Source of the DNA: Methylobacterium mesophilicum
GTDB lineage: Bacteria; Pseudomonadota; Alphaproteobacteria; Rhizobiales; Beijerinckiaceae
Assembly (NCBI RefSeq): GCF_022179445.1
Contig: NZ_BPQU01000004.1
Span: 159,102-223,101 of the forward strand
DNA: 64,000 nucleotides
Direction: 5' to 3'
Shown piece after piece: positions 28,922 through 37,712 of the stretch; within the stretch, counting starts at the first letter, position 1; the number at the start of each line of letters is the position of its first letter. The notes beneath the pieces are model-generated. The model worked only from the letters and a program-made list of their open reading frames with translations, was not told the origin of the DNA and did not search any database. A program made the translations under genes and the position numbers.

Positions 28922-31900
28922 ATGGCTGACACCCGGCCCGCTGCCGAGACCGAGACACTCCTGAAGGTCCGCCCCACCGTGTTCGTGGCGCTCGGCGGCA
29001 CCGGCATGGAGGTGCTACTGCGCCTGCGCCGCCGGATCCTCCAGGCCGATTGGAACGGGACGCGGATCAGCGCCCTCGACCAGTTCCCGGCCGCATCCTT
29101 CCTGTACTTCGACACCGACACCCTGGAGGCCCGCGAGGCCGGCCGGGCGGCGGCCACCGATGCACTCTCGGCGAAGGTGGCGTTCCGCGAAGGCGAGACC
29201 CTGCAGAAGGCGGTCAACCTCGCCCGCTACCAGGCCGAGCGGCGCAGCTACCCGCACATCGATTCCTGGCTTCCCGCCCGGGACCTGTCGCGCATCGACG
29301 CCTCGAAGGGCGCCGGCCAGATCCGCGCGATCGCGCGGCTGCTGTTCTTCGACGAGGTGCGCAACTTCACCGACCGGCTCACCGCCAAGGCCGGCGCGGT
29401 GCTGGCCAACGTCTCGAACGAGGCGCAGCTGCGCGCGCTGGGCCTCGACACCTCCACGGACCTGCGCGTCGTCGTGGTGGCGTCGGTGGCCGGCGGAACC
29501 GGCTCCGGGGCGGTGATCGATGCCGGCTACGCGATCTCCTCGTTGGAGACGCCCAAGCGGCCCGACGCGGTCGACCTCTTCCTGGTCCTGCCCTCGGGCT
29601 ATGTCGGGGCCAACAAGGACCGGGTCTTCGCCAACGGCGTCGCCACCCTGTCCGAACTCGAATACGCCATGCGCGGCAATCCCGAGCCGCCCTATGTCGA
29701 GAGCTGGGGCGACCACGCCCGGGTGGCGCGCGGGGTCGAGCGGCCGTTCAGCGACGTCTACCTGTTCGACACCCAGAACCTCGCCGACCAGCGCACCGGC
29801 GCGATCGGCGACCTCTACGACATGATGGCCGACGTGCTGTTCGAGGATTTCGGCAATTCCGAATTCTCAGGCCGCAAGCGCTCGACGGGGGTCAACCAGA
29901 CGCAGCACAAGATGCGCAAATGGGCGCCGCCGAGCCCGGACCGCGCCGGCCGTGCCGCCCTGTTCTCGCTGAACTACTCGGCGCTCGGCCAAGCGGTGCT
30001 CGCCACCCGCGGCAGCCTCGAATTCGAGGAGCACGCCGCCCGGGCGGGCCTCGGCATGGTCGAGGCGTTCTTCGGCGTCGCCCGCAGGCAAGGGGAGCGT
30101 CTGGCGGAGCGTCACATCCCCACGGTGGAGGAGCGCGACCGCTTCGCCGCCGACCGGCTCGCCCTGCGCTTCTCCGCCTTCGAGGCGTTTCCGAAGGTGC
30201 TCCAACCGGCCCCGCCCGGCATCCCCGAATACGACCTTGTCGGCACCCTGCTGCAGCGGGCGGACGGCTCCTCGATCCAGGAATCGGTGGCGCTGGGCGT
30301 CGAGGAGGCGGTGGACGCGATCAAGGCCGAGATCGCCAGCCCCCGGGACTGGGCGCCGAACCTGCGCAAGGCAGCCGAGCGCCTGCGCGACGACATCCTG
30401 GGCCGCACCGGCTCGGGCGCCGCCTACGGTCCCCGCGGCGCCGAAGTGCTGGACGTGCGCGCCAAGCTCGAGGCGGCCTGGCTCTCCGACCGGGACGGCG
30501 CGCTGCCGGCCGCGCTCTATCGCCTCCTCGACGACCAGGAACGTGGCGGCCTCGACTACGCCCGGGCGCTGATCGAGGGCGTGAAGGACCTGATCGAGGC
30601 CGATGGCGGCGCGCTCGCCCGGCTCACCGGCGCCGCAGACACCTACGCCCGCCTCGCCGACGAGATGCTGGCGGAGCACTTCTCCGCGTCGCTCAGCCGG
30701 CTCGATCAGGTCCGCCCCGGCCTGATCTTCTCCCATCGCCGCGACGCCGAGCGCTACCTGGAGCAGGCCCGGGAGGATCTGCGCGGCTCCTGCGTCCTGC
30801 GCATCCGCTCGGTGGCCGCCCGCGAGGCGGCCGAGCTGCTGCGCCGGGTCTCGGCCAGGCTCGGCACCCGGACCGGGCGCGACCCGGAGACCGGCGCCGC
30901 CCGCTACGACGGCCTGCTCGGCGCCCTGAACCAGGGCCACGAGGATGTCGGCCGGCTGATGCGCGAGCTGCGCCTCGACATCGCCGAGATCCGCAATGCC
31001 ATCGAGCGCCCGTCAGGCGGCACTTTCCTGGTCCTGCCCTCCGGCGACCTGCCGGACAAGATCGCGGTCGCCCCGGCCGAGCAGCTCGCCTGGGCCCGCG
31101 AGGCATTCCGCGCCTATGGCGGGTCGCGGGCGATCTTCGCACTGCTGCGCGAGGAGGAGACCCGGGCCGACCTGCTCAACGCCGTCCGCGAGATGGCCCG
31201 GCGCCGGCTCGGGCCGCACCGCGCCCGCATCCCGTCGGCGCTGGATGCGCTCCGCGAATTGCCGCCCGCAAAGCAGCGCGAGACCCTGGAACTGATGCTG
31301 CTGCGCTGCATGCCCTGGATCTACGCACGGTTCGACGCCTTCAGCCCGGGCGGCGAACAGTTCAAGACGATCCTGGCGGTGGAGGGCTCGCGTGCCTTCC
31401 AGGCGGAATTCGGCCCGATCCTGCGGGCGAGCCTGCCGCCGGTGCTGGGCGCCGGAGAGATCGGCTTTCTCGAATCGAGCCAGCGGGGCCGCATCGTCTG
31501 CTACTGCGAGCTGTCGGGCGTACCGCTCGATGTGCTCGGTCCCCTACGCCGCGACTGGCGGACCGCCTACGCGCAGGAACTGGACCGCCTCGACGCGATC
31601 CCGCTCCACAACCACAAGGACTATCTCCGCTTCCCGGACCCGGTCGCCCCCTCGGCCGAGGAATCGGATGCCCTGCGCGAGACCCTGTCGCTGTTCTTGC
31701 GCGCGGTCTGCCTCGGCCTGCTCCAGCGCGCTCCGGAGACCGGGCTGTGGCGCTTCGCGTTCGAGCCGGGGGACTGGCGCAGCGTCGGGTCCGAGCGGAC
31801 CCTCCGGCGCAAGCTGTTCGACCGTGTCCAGCGCGAGGCGATCGCGGCCCAGGTCGCTGAAGCCGAGGCGGCCCTGTCGCCGGTCCAGACTCTGGCCATG

Positions 31901-32488
31901 GCGGCCCTGTTCGCCTGGACTGCCAAGCGCGCCTACGCACCGCGGCGCGAGACGGTGAACTTCGACGCCGAGGCCCGGGTCGGCGGTGTCGGCAACGCGG
32001 TCGCGGTGTCGCTTGCTCTGCGCTGGCGCCAGGCTGCCATCGAGGCCGGCGGCCTACCGGGGGATCCGGACCGGCTGTCCGACGCGCTGCTCGCCCGGGT
32101 GGAGGACTGGACCAAACCGATCCCGGGCAGCCTCGCCGACGTGCCCCCCGAGGAGGCCAACCGCGACCCGGCCGACCCGCCGCTCCTACGGGCCGTGGAC
32201 AAGCGCGTGATCGAGCCCTCAGCCTTCACCACGGAGGGCCTGATGCGGCTCGCCAACCCGGCCGCGTCCGTCCCGCCGCCACCGCCGCCGGCTGCTCTCT
32301 TCCACGTCTACCGGGACACGGTCGAAGGGCCGTTCCCGCTCGCCGAACTCGTCGCACAGGCGCGCGCCGGCACCCTGAGCGCAGCCACCCAGATCCACCC
32401 GCAGGGAGGCGCCTGGATCGCCGCCGCCGACCATCCGACACTCGCCCCGCTGCTGGCACCACCGCCTCCGCCGCCGCCAGCGCGCTGA
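28922..32488 (+). CDS. Tubulin-like GTPase with C-terminal GYF-type domain
   Basis: A 1188-residue protein. The N-terminal third matches the bacterial tubulin-like family (Tubulin_2). It has a first nucleotide loop ALGGTGME (23-30), the acidic motif YFDTDTLE (62-69), KGAGQIRAIARLLFF (129-143), and the tubulin/FtsZ signature GGTGSG (191-196). About 700 mostly helical residues of unknown fold follow. The last 62 residues form a GYF_2/DUF4339-like domain (FHVYRDTVEGPFPLAELVAQ), with Pro-rich runs on both sides. It should bind GTP; filament formation is unproven. A good ribosome-binding site (ggagg) precedes ATG 28922. It is the last gene of a four-gene operon with membrane and VWA-like partners. 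Confidence 0.85.
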   Translation: MADTRPAAETETLLKVRPTVFVALGGTGMEVLLRLRRRILQADWNGTRISALDQFPAASFLYFDTDTLEAREAGRAAATDALSAKVAFREGETLQKAVNLARYQAERRSYPHIDSWLPARDLSRIDASKGAGQIRAIARLLFFDEVRNFTDRLTAKAGAVLANVSNEAQLRALGLDTSTDLRVVVVASVAGGTGSGAVIDAGYAISSLETPKRPDAVDLFLVLPSGYVGANKDRVFANGVATLSELEYAMRGNPEPPYVESWGDHARVARGVERPFSDVYLFDTQNLADQRTGAIGDLYDMMADVLFEDFGNSEFSGRKRSTGVNQTQHKMRKWAPPSPDRAGRAALFSLNYSALGQAVLATRGSLEFEEHAARAGLGMVEAFFGVARRQGERLAERHIPTVEERDRFAADRLALRFSAFEAFPKVLQPAPPGIPEYDLVGTLLQRADGSSIQESVALGVEEAVDAIKAEIASPRDWAPNLRKAAERLRDDILGRTGSGAAYGPRGAEVLDVRAKLEAAWLSDRDGALPAALYRLLDDQERGGLDYARALIEGVKDLIEADGGALARLTGAADTYARLADEMLAEHFSASLSRLDQVRPGLIFSHRRDAERYLEQAREDLRGSCVLRIRSVAAREAAELLRRVSARLGTRTGRDPETGAARYDGLLGALNQGHEDVGRLMRELRLDIAEIRNAIERPSGGTFLVLPSGDLPDKIAVAPAEQLAWAREAFRAYGGSRAIFALLREEETRADLLNAVREMARRRLGPHRARIPSALDALRELPPAKQRETLELMLLRCMPWIYARFDAFSPGGEQFKTILAVEGSRAFQAEFGPILRASLPPVLGAGEIGFLESSQRGRIVCYCELSGVPLDVLGPLRRDWRTAYAQELDRLDAIPLHNHKDYLRFPDPVAPSAEESDALRETLSLFLRAVCLGLLQRAPETGLWRFAFEPGDWRSVGSERTLRRKLFDRVQREAIAAQVAEAEAALSPVQTLAMAALFAWTAKRAYAPRRETVNFDAEARVGGVGNAVAVSLALRWRQAAIEAGGLPGDPDRLSDALLARVEDWTKPIPGSLADVPPEEANRDPADPPLLRAVDKRVIEPSAFTTEGLMRLANPAASVPPPPPPAALFHVYRDTVEGPFPLAELVAQARAGTLSAATQIHPQGGAWIAAADHPTLAPLLAPPPPPPPAR

Positions 32489-32500
32489 GAGCGTTTTCGG

Positions 32501-33433
32501 TCAACGAGGGTGGTGGTCGAAGGATTCACACCAGCCACGCATCGCCACAACCTGCGCCCGGGCCGCCCGGATCGCCGAGCGGGCGAAGCGGCTATTCGCC
32601 GAAACGGGATCCGGCTCATCGCCGGCCAGCACCGTCCGGCTGAGCGCGGTGAGCGCGGGGTCGCCCCAGGCGTCGAGCAGGCTTCCGAACGCGGCGTGGC
32701 GGGCGGCGTCGAAGCCGGACCGACGGCCCGTCGCGTCCTTGGCCGGGTGCGCCGGGTGCAGCGCCGCGCAGGGCACGAGGCCCGCCGGGATCGGAGCGGT
32801 GGCCGCATGCGTCCGGCCGAGCCGCAGGAGCTTGGGCAGGATGTGCGTATGCGGACCCGGCGCGCTCGCGCCGCCGACCGGCGGGATCGGCGTGTAGACC
32901 TCGATCCGGCCGATGCGCGCCAGGAACACCCGATGCGGGCTTGTCTCGAGCAGGATGGGTCCGACCGGATTGCCGGGCGCGAAGATCGGTCGCCCGCACG
33001 CGGCTCTCAGACAGTCGATCAGGCCGGGATCGGCCACCCGCACACAGGCATCCACCGCCCGGAGCCCGAGGCCGAGATCGAACAGGATTGCCCCGCGATC
33101 TTGCGCCCGAGAAGCGGCATCGTCCGGCCCGAGTTCGGTCAGCACGGCGCGGCAGCCCATGGCACAGGCTTGGGCAGGCAAGCATAGGGCGACCGCCTGG
33201 CTCCAGCCGTCGGTGAAGCCGGTCTCGTAGGCGAACGGCACCAGATCCTGCGTCGCGGCGAGAGCGACCGCGCCCCGCGGCGTCACAAGCCCGATCCGGC
33301 CGCCCTCGCGGGACACGACGGGCTCCGCCGGATCCCGGGAGAAGGCCGCCACAGCCCCGTAGGCGCCGAGGCTCCAGGCGCAGGCCGGGTCGGCGAGGTG
33401 GTCGCGCAGCAGGGACTCGACCGAGCCCGTCAT
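32501..33433 (-). CDS. Hypothetical 310-residue protein
   Basis: A soluble protein of unknown family, convergent with the tubulin-like gene (12-bp gap). The start ATG 33433 has a strong site, ggagagccg; the open frame continues upstream but only as antisense of rfbC. It begins SLLRDHLADPACAWSLGAYG. The middle holds VRVADPGLIDCLRAACGRPIF and a proline-rich GPILLETSPHRVFLARIGRI segment. It ends in a helical C-terminus. No catalytic motif was recognised, and whether it belongs to the tubulin-like system is open. Confidence 0.7.
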   Translation of the reverse strand: MTGSVESLLRDHLADPACAWSLGAYGAVAAFSRDPAEPVVSREGGRIGLVTPRGAVALAATQDLVPFAYETGFTDGWSQAVALCLPAQACAMGCRAVLTELGPDDAASRAQDRGAILFDLGLGLRAVDACVRVADPGLIDCLRAACGRPIFAPGNPVGPILLETSPHRVFLARIGRIEVYTPIPPVGGASAPGPHTHILPKLLRLGRTHAATAPIPAGLVPCAALHPAHPAKDATGRRSGFDAARHAAFGSLLDAWGDPALTALSRTVLAGDEPDPVSANSRFARSAIRAARAQVVAMRGWCESFDHHPR

Positions 33434-33719
33434 CGGCTCTCCTTGGACCGCATCATCCTCGAAGCCGAATCGTTCTTGCCAGAACTGTTTTGGCGAAACC
33501 CGTTCCGGCCAAGACTGCGCCCCCGAAAACAACCACCGAGACAGCCGCTCGACCGGCGGCCCCGCAGCCAACACGCCTTGACACGGCCGGCGAATGACCG
33601 GAAGTCGCGCTGCGATCATCGAGGTTGATCTCGGCGCGGCCGGCGCGATGCCCGGGACGACCGAGGCGGAGAGGTCCGCGGGGCTGCCCGGCAGCATCCG
33701 CGGGGAGGGGCGCGCTGGC

Positions 33720-34271
33720 ATGGACGTGGTCGAGACCGAAATCCCGGACGTGAAGCGCATCAAGCCGAAGCGCTTCGGCGACGCGCGCGGGTGGTTCTCG
33801 GAGACGTTCCGAGCCGACGCGATGGCCCGGGCCGGGATCACCACCCCGTTCGTGCAGGACAACCAGTCGTTCTCGGCGCCGCAGGGCACGATCCGCGGCC
33901 TGCACTTCCAGGTCGCCCCGCAGGCCCAGGCCAAGCTGATCCGGGCGCTCCAGGGCACGATCCTCGACGTGGCGGTGGATATCCGCAGCGGATCGCCGAC
34001 CTTCGGTAAGTACGTGGCGGTGACGCTCGACGCCGAGGGCGGCGAGCAGCTCTACATCCCGCACGGCTTCGCCCACGGCTTCTGCACCCTGACCCCGGAC
34101 GTCATGGTCGCCTACAAGGTCGACGCCTATTACAGCCCGGAGCACGACCGGGCGCTGGCCTGGGACGATCCCGAGATCGGGATCCCGTGGCCGGTCTCGG
34201 GCGAGGCCGCGATCCTGTCCGACAAGGACCGCCGCGCGCCCCGGCTCGCCGATCTCGGCCGGGTGTTCTGA
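33720..34271 (+). CDS. rfbC: dTDP-4-dehydrorhamnose 3,5-epimerase
   Basis: A 183-residue cupin epimerase, third step of dTDP-L-rhamnose synthesis. His62 in TIRGLHFQ is the catalytic base and Tyr132 in VAYKVDAYY the acid. The nucleotide-binding NQSFSAPQGTIRG is intact. ATG 33720 gives the family length and has ggggagggg upstream. It is the first of four rfb genes; a 109-bp gap separates it from rfbB, so rfbB may have its own promoter. Confidence 0.96.
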   Translation: MDVVETEIPDVKRIKPKRFGDARGWFSETFRADAMARAGITTPFVQDNQSFSAPQGTIRGLHFQVAPQAQAKLIRALQGTILDVAVDIRSGSPTFGKYVAVTLDAEGGEQLYIPHGFAHGFCTLTPDVMVAYKVDAYYSPEHDRALAWDDPEIGIPWPVSGEAAILSDKDRRAPRLADLGRVF

Positions 34272-34380
34272 TCCCGCGTTTCCGGCCGCCGTGCGGCCTG
34301 GCCGTATTTCCGTCACGCCGGGCGGTCTTTAGCTTCCGGCAGTTCATTTCCGCACGCGAACGATTTGAAGGGGACCCACC

Positions 34381-35430
34381 ATGCGCATTCTCGTGACCGG
34401 AGGCTGCGGCTTCATCGGCTCGGCGCTGGTGCTGCACCTCGTCAACGATCTCGGCCACGAGGTCTGCACCCTCGACGCGATGACCTACGCGGCCAACCCG
34501 ATCTCCCTCGCGCCGCTCGCCGACAACCCGCGCCACCGGCTGGTCGAGGCCGACATCTGCGATCGCGCCGCCGTGCAGGCCGCCATGGCCGACTTCAAGC
34601 CGCAGGCGGTGATGCATCTGGCCGCCGAGAGCCATGTCGACCGCTCGATCACCGATCCGGGCGCGTTCGTGCGCACCAACGTCATCGGCACCCAGACCAT
34701 GCTGGACGGGGCCCGCGGGTATTTCGAGACCCTGCCGGAGGCGGAGAAGAAGTCGTTCCGGTTCCTCCACGTCTCCACCGACGAGGTCTACGGCTCGCTG
34801 CCCCCGGAGGCGTTCTTCACCGAGGACAGCCGCTACGACCCGCGTTCGCCCTACTCGGCCTCGAAGGCGGCGTCCGATCACCTGGCTCGCGCCTGGCACG
34901 AGACCTACGGGCTGCCGGTGCTGGTGACCAACTGCTCGAACAATTACGGCCCGCGGCACTTCCCGGAAAAATTGATCCCGCTGATGATCCTCAATGCCCT
35001 CGAGGGCAAGAAGCTGCCGGTTTACGGCGACGGCCTGAACGAGCGCGACTGGATCCATGTCGAGGACCACGCCAAGGGTTTGGTCGCCGTGCTGGAGCGT
35101 GGCCGGATCGGCAACACCTACCTGCTCGGCGGGCGGGCAGTGCGCAACAACCTCGCGGTGGTGAAGGCCCTCTGCGCGGCCTTCGACCGGCTGCGGCCGG
35201 CGAACGGGCCCCACGAGCAGCTGATCAGCTTCGTCACCGACCGGCCGGGCCATGACCGGCGCTACGCCATCGACTGCACCAAGGCCGAGACCGAGCTCGG
35301 CTGGAAGCCTCAAAAGACCTTCGAGCAGGCGCTCGAAGAGACCGTGGCCTGGTACCTCGACAACGAGAGCTGGTGGCGCCCGATCCGCGAGGGCCGCTAC
35401 ACGGGCGAGCGCCTCGGGCTGACCCGCTGA
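34381..35430 (+). CDS. rfbB: dTDP-glucose 4,6-dehydratase
   Basis: A 349-residue extended short-chain dehydrogenase, second step of dTDP-L-rhamnose synthesis. The NAD-binding GGCGFIGSALV is at the N-terminus. The catalytic Thr-Asp-Glu is in VSTDEVYGSLP, and the YxxxK is YSASK. The sugar-nucleotide binding NCSNNYGPRHFPEKLIPL is intact. The start follows a clear site (aaggggacccacc). Its stop overlaps the rfbD start by 1 base (TGATG), indicating coupling. Confidence 0.97.
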   Translation: MRILVTGGCGFIGSALVLHLVNDLGHEVCTLDAMTYAANPISLAPLADNPRHRLVEADICDRAAVQAAMADFKPQAVMHLAAESHVDRSITDPGAFVRTNVIGTQTMLDGARGYFETLPEAEKKSFRFLHVSTDEVYGSLPPEAFFTEDSRYDPRSPYSASKAASDHLARAWHETYGLPVLVTNCSNNYGPRHFPEKLIPLMILNALEGKKLPVYGDGLNERDWIHVEDHAKGLVAVLERGRIGNTYLLGGRAVRNNLAVVKALCAAFDRLRPANGPHEQLISFVTDRPGHDRRYAIDCTKAETELGWKPQKTFEQALEETVAWYLDNESWWRPIREGRYTGERLGLTR

Positions 35431-36335
35431 TGGACTTCCTGGTCCTCGGCGGCGCCGGCCAGGTCGGCACCGAGCTGCAGGCCCTGGCCTGGCCGGTCGG
35501 AGTTTTGGTGCACGCGCCGAGCCGCGCCGAGCTCGACATCACCGACCCGGGCGCCGTCGCCCGGACCCTGGACGCGCGCGCCTACCGGGCGGTGATCAAC
35601 ACCGCCGCCTATACGGCCGTCGACAAGGCCGAGTCCGACGTCGTCGAGGCCTGGCGCCTGAACGCGCTCGCCCCGGCGATCCTGGCCGCCGCGACGGCCC
35701 AGAAGAAAATCCCGCTCGTTCACGTCTCGACCGACTACGTCTTCGCCGGCACCAAGCCCGACCGCGCCTATGCCCCAGACGAGGCGATCGACCCGCAGAG
35801 CGTCTACGGCGCCAGCAAGGCCGCGGGCGAACTCGCCGTGCGCACTGCCAACCCGCGCCACGCGATCGTGCGCACCGCCTGGGTGGTGAGCCCGCACCGG
35901 GGCAACTTCGTCAAGACGATGTTGCGGCTCGCCGGCGAGCGCGACGCCCTCACGGTCGTCGACGACCAGCATGGCTGCCCGACCTCCGGGGCCGACCTCG
36001 CCGCCGCCCTGGCGACCATTGCGCAGCGTTTGGCCGAGGATGCGGACGCGCCCACCGGCACGTTCCATTATGTGAATGCCGGCGCCACCACCTGGCACGG
36101 CTTCGCCGAGGCGATCGTAGCCGGGTCCGCCCGGCGCGGGGGCCGGTCGATCCCGGTCACCGGCATCCCGACCTCCGCCTATCCGACACCGGCCCGGCGG
36201 CCGGCCAATTCGCGCCTGTCCACCGACAGCCTGACGGCGGCCTACGGCCTCGCGCCGCGGCCCTGGCAGGCGGCGCTCGACGACATCCTCGACCGGCTCG
36301 TGGGGCCGGTTCGAGAGGGAGCTTCCAAGCCATGA
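35430..36335 (+). CDS. rfbD: dTDP-4-dehydrorhamnose reductase
   Basis: A 301-residue reductase making dTDP-L-rhamnose, the last step. It has the nucleotide-binding GGAGQVGTEL, the substrate-pathway motif NTAAYTAVDKAE, the active-site THVSTDYVFAG-type block (VHVSTDYVFAG) and YGASKAAGE. It overlaps rfbB by 1 base and rfbA by 4, so rfbBDA are one transcription and translation unit. Confidence 0.97.
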   Translation: MDFLVLGGAGQVGTELQALAWPVGVLVHAPSRAELDITDPGAVARTLDARAYRAVINTAAYTAVDKAESDVVEAWRLNALAPAILAAATAQKKIPLVHVSTDYVFAGTKPDRAYAPDEAIDPQSVYGASKAAGELAVRTANPRHAIVRTAWVVSPHRGNFVKTMLRLAGERDALTVVDDQHGCPTSGADLAAALATIAQRLAEDADAPTGTFHYVNAGATTWHGFAEAIVAGSARRGGRSIPVTGIPTSAYPTPARRPANSRLSTDSLTAAYGLAPRPWQAALDDILDRLVGPVREGASKP

Positions 36336-37222
36336 AGGGCATCGTCCTGGCCGGCGGATCCGGCACGCGCCTGCACCCGGCCACGCTGTCGATCAACAAG
36401 CAGTTGCTGCCGGTCTACGACAAGCCGATGATCTACTATCCGATCTCGGTGCTGATGCTCGCCGGCATCCGCGAGATCCTGATCATCTCCTCGCCGGAGC
36501 ACCTCGACAACTACAAGCGCCTGTTCGGCACCGGCGAGCAGTTCGGCCTGCAGTTCAGCTACGCGGTGCAGCCGCGGCCGGAGGGCCTGGCCCAGGCCTT
36601 CGTGATCGGGCGCGACTTCGTGGGCACCGACGACGTGGCGCTGATCCTGGGCGACAACCTGTTCTTCGGCGCCGGCATGAGGGAGTTGCTGAACCAGGCG
36701 CGGTCGCGCAAGGACGGCGCGACGGTGTTCGCCTACCACGTCGACAACCCGCAGGCCTACGGCGTGGTCAATCTCGACAAGAGCGGGCGCCCGACCAAGA
36801 TCGTCGAGAAGCCGCAGAACCCGGAATCGACCTGGGCGGTGACCGGCCTGTACTTCTACGACAACCAGGTGCTCGACATTGCCGCCGCCGTGAAGCCGTC
36901 GGCCCGGGGCGAGCTGGAGATCACCAGCGTCAACGAGGCCTATCTCGAGCGCGGACAGCTCTATGTCGAGCGGATGTCGCGCGGCTATGCCTGGCTCGAC
37001 ACCGGGACGCATGACAGCCTGCTGGAGGCCAGCGAGTTCGTCCGCACCCTGCAGAACCGCCAGGGCCTGCAGGTGGCCTGCCTGGAGGAGATCGCTTTCC
37101 TCCAGAACTTAATCACCCGCGACCAGCTGATCGCCCGCGGCGAGATGTTCGCCAAGACCAATTACGGCCAGAACCTGCTTCGCCTCGCACGCGAGAGCGA
37201 GGACGAGTTGGCGCTGCGGTGA
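36332..37222 (+). CDS. rfbA: Glucose-1-phosphate thymidylyltransferase
   Basis: A 296-residue nucleotidyltransferase, first step of the rhamnose pathway. The signature GGSGTRLHPAT begins at residue 8. The metal-binding ILGDNLFFG and the sugar-binding ENPQ-type EKPQNPESTWAVTGLYFYD are present. It is the last of the four rfb genes in the order C-B-D-A and is followed by a hairpin terminator. L-rhamnose would feed lipopolysaccharide O-chains or capsule. Confidence 0.97.
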   Translation: MKGIVLAGGSGTRLHPATLSINKQLLPVYDKPMIYYPISVLMLAGIREILIISSPEHLDNYKRLFGTGEQFGLQFSYAVQPRPEGLAQAFVIGRDFVGTDDVALILGDNLFFGAGMRELLNQARSRKDGATVFAYHVDNPQAYGVVNLDKSGRPTKIVEKPQNPESTWAVTGLYFYDNQVLDIAAAVKPSARGELEITSVNEAYLERGQLYVERMSRGYAWLDTGTHDSLLEASEFVRTLQNRQGLQVACLEEIAFLQNLITRDQLIARGEMFAKTNYGQNLLRLARESEDELALR

Positions 37223-37237
37223 CGCCCGAGTGAAAGA

Positions 37238-37267
37238 TCCGGGGCCGAATCGATGGCCCCGGATCGG
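37238..37267 (-). terminator. Hairpin between rfbA and the convergent small gene
   Basis: A perfect 11-bp stem, gatccggggcc (37238-37248) with ggccccggatc (37257-37267), has an 8-nt loop. Read on the minus strand it is followed by tttcact, a weak T-tract. It best suits the minus-strand gene but lies between two convergent 3' ends and may serve both. Confidence 0.6.
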
Positions 37268-37284
37268 TCCGGATCGGAAAAGGC

Positions 37285-37551
37285 CTACTTCGGCGCGCAG
37301 CCGATGCAGATGCCCTGCGAGATCTTGTCGTCCTCGATCTGCTGCCGGGTGCGGTCGCGGCGGTCGTTGACCGTGGCGGCGCCGGCGCCGGAGGCGGGTG
37401 GCATGGTCTGGCCGACCGACGAGGTGTGCGGCGCCGTGATCGTCGAGGTCGGTCCGCCGCCGGTGCCGGTCTGAGCCTGTGCCGATGCGGCCGTGGTGGC
37501 CAGCACCGGCAGCAGGGCCGCGAGTCCGAGGATCGTGATCGTGCGGGTCAT
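37285..37551 (-). CDS. Small exported hypothetical protein
   Basis: An 88-residue protein with a classical signal peptide (about 1-24, ending ATTAASAQA). A Gly/Thr/Ser/Pro-rich segment follows, and the end is charged, DRRDRTRQQIEDDKISQGIC-type. Two cysteines near the C-terminus (CIGC) could pair in the periplasm. No family recognised. It is convergent with rfbA and divergent from the opgC-like gene. Confidence 0.72.
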   Translation of the reverse strand: MTRTITILGLAALLPVLATTAASAQAQTGTGGGPTSTITAPHTSSVGQTMPPASGAGAATVNDRRDRTRQQIEDDKISQGICIGCAPK

Positions 37552-37712
37552 CGTGGTGGGATCTCCTTGCCCGGACCTAACGCGAGCGTGACCGCCCGGT
37601 TCGCCTGCCCCCGCGAACTCTCCCTTTGTTCGCCTTTGCAGAGGCGGTCCGGCGCCGTATCAGGGGCCGCCGATCCCCGATCCCGTGCCGAAACCCCGGA
37701 GCCGCCGCGACG

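Noticed and set aside
33434..33958. N-terminal extension of the 310-residue hypothetical
   Set aside because: It is antisense to rfbC. ATG 33433 has a strong ribosome-binding site.
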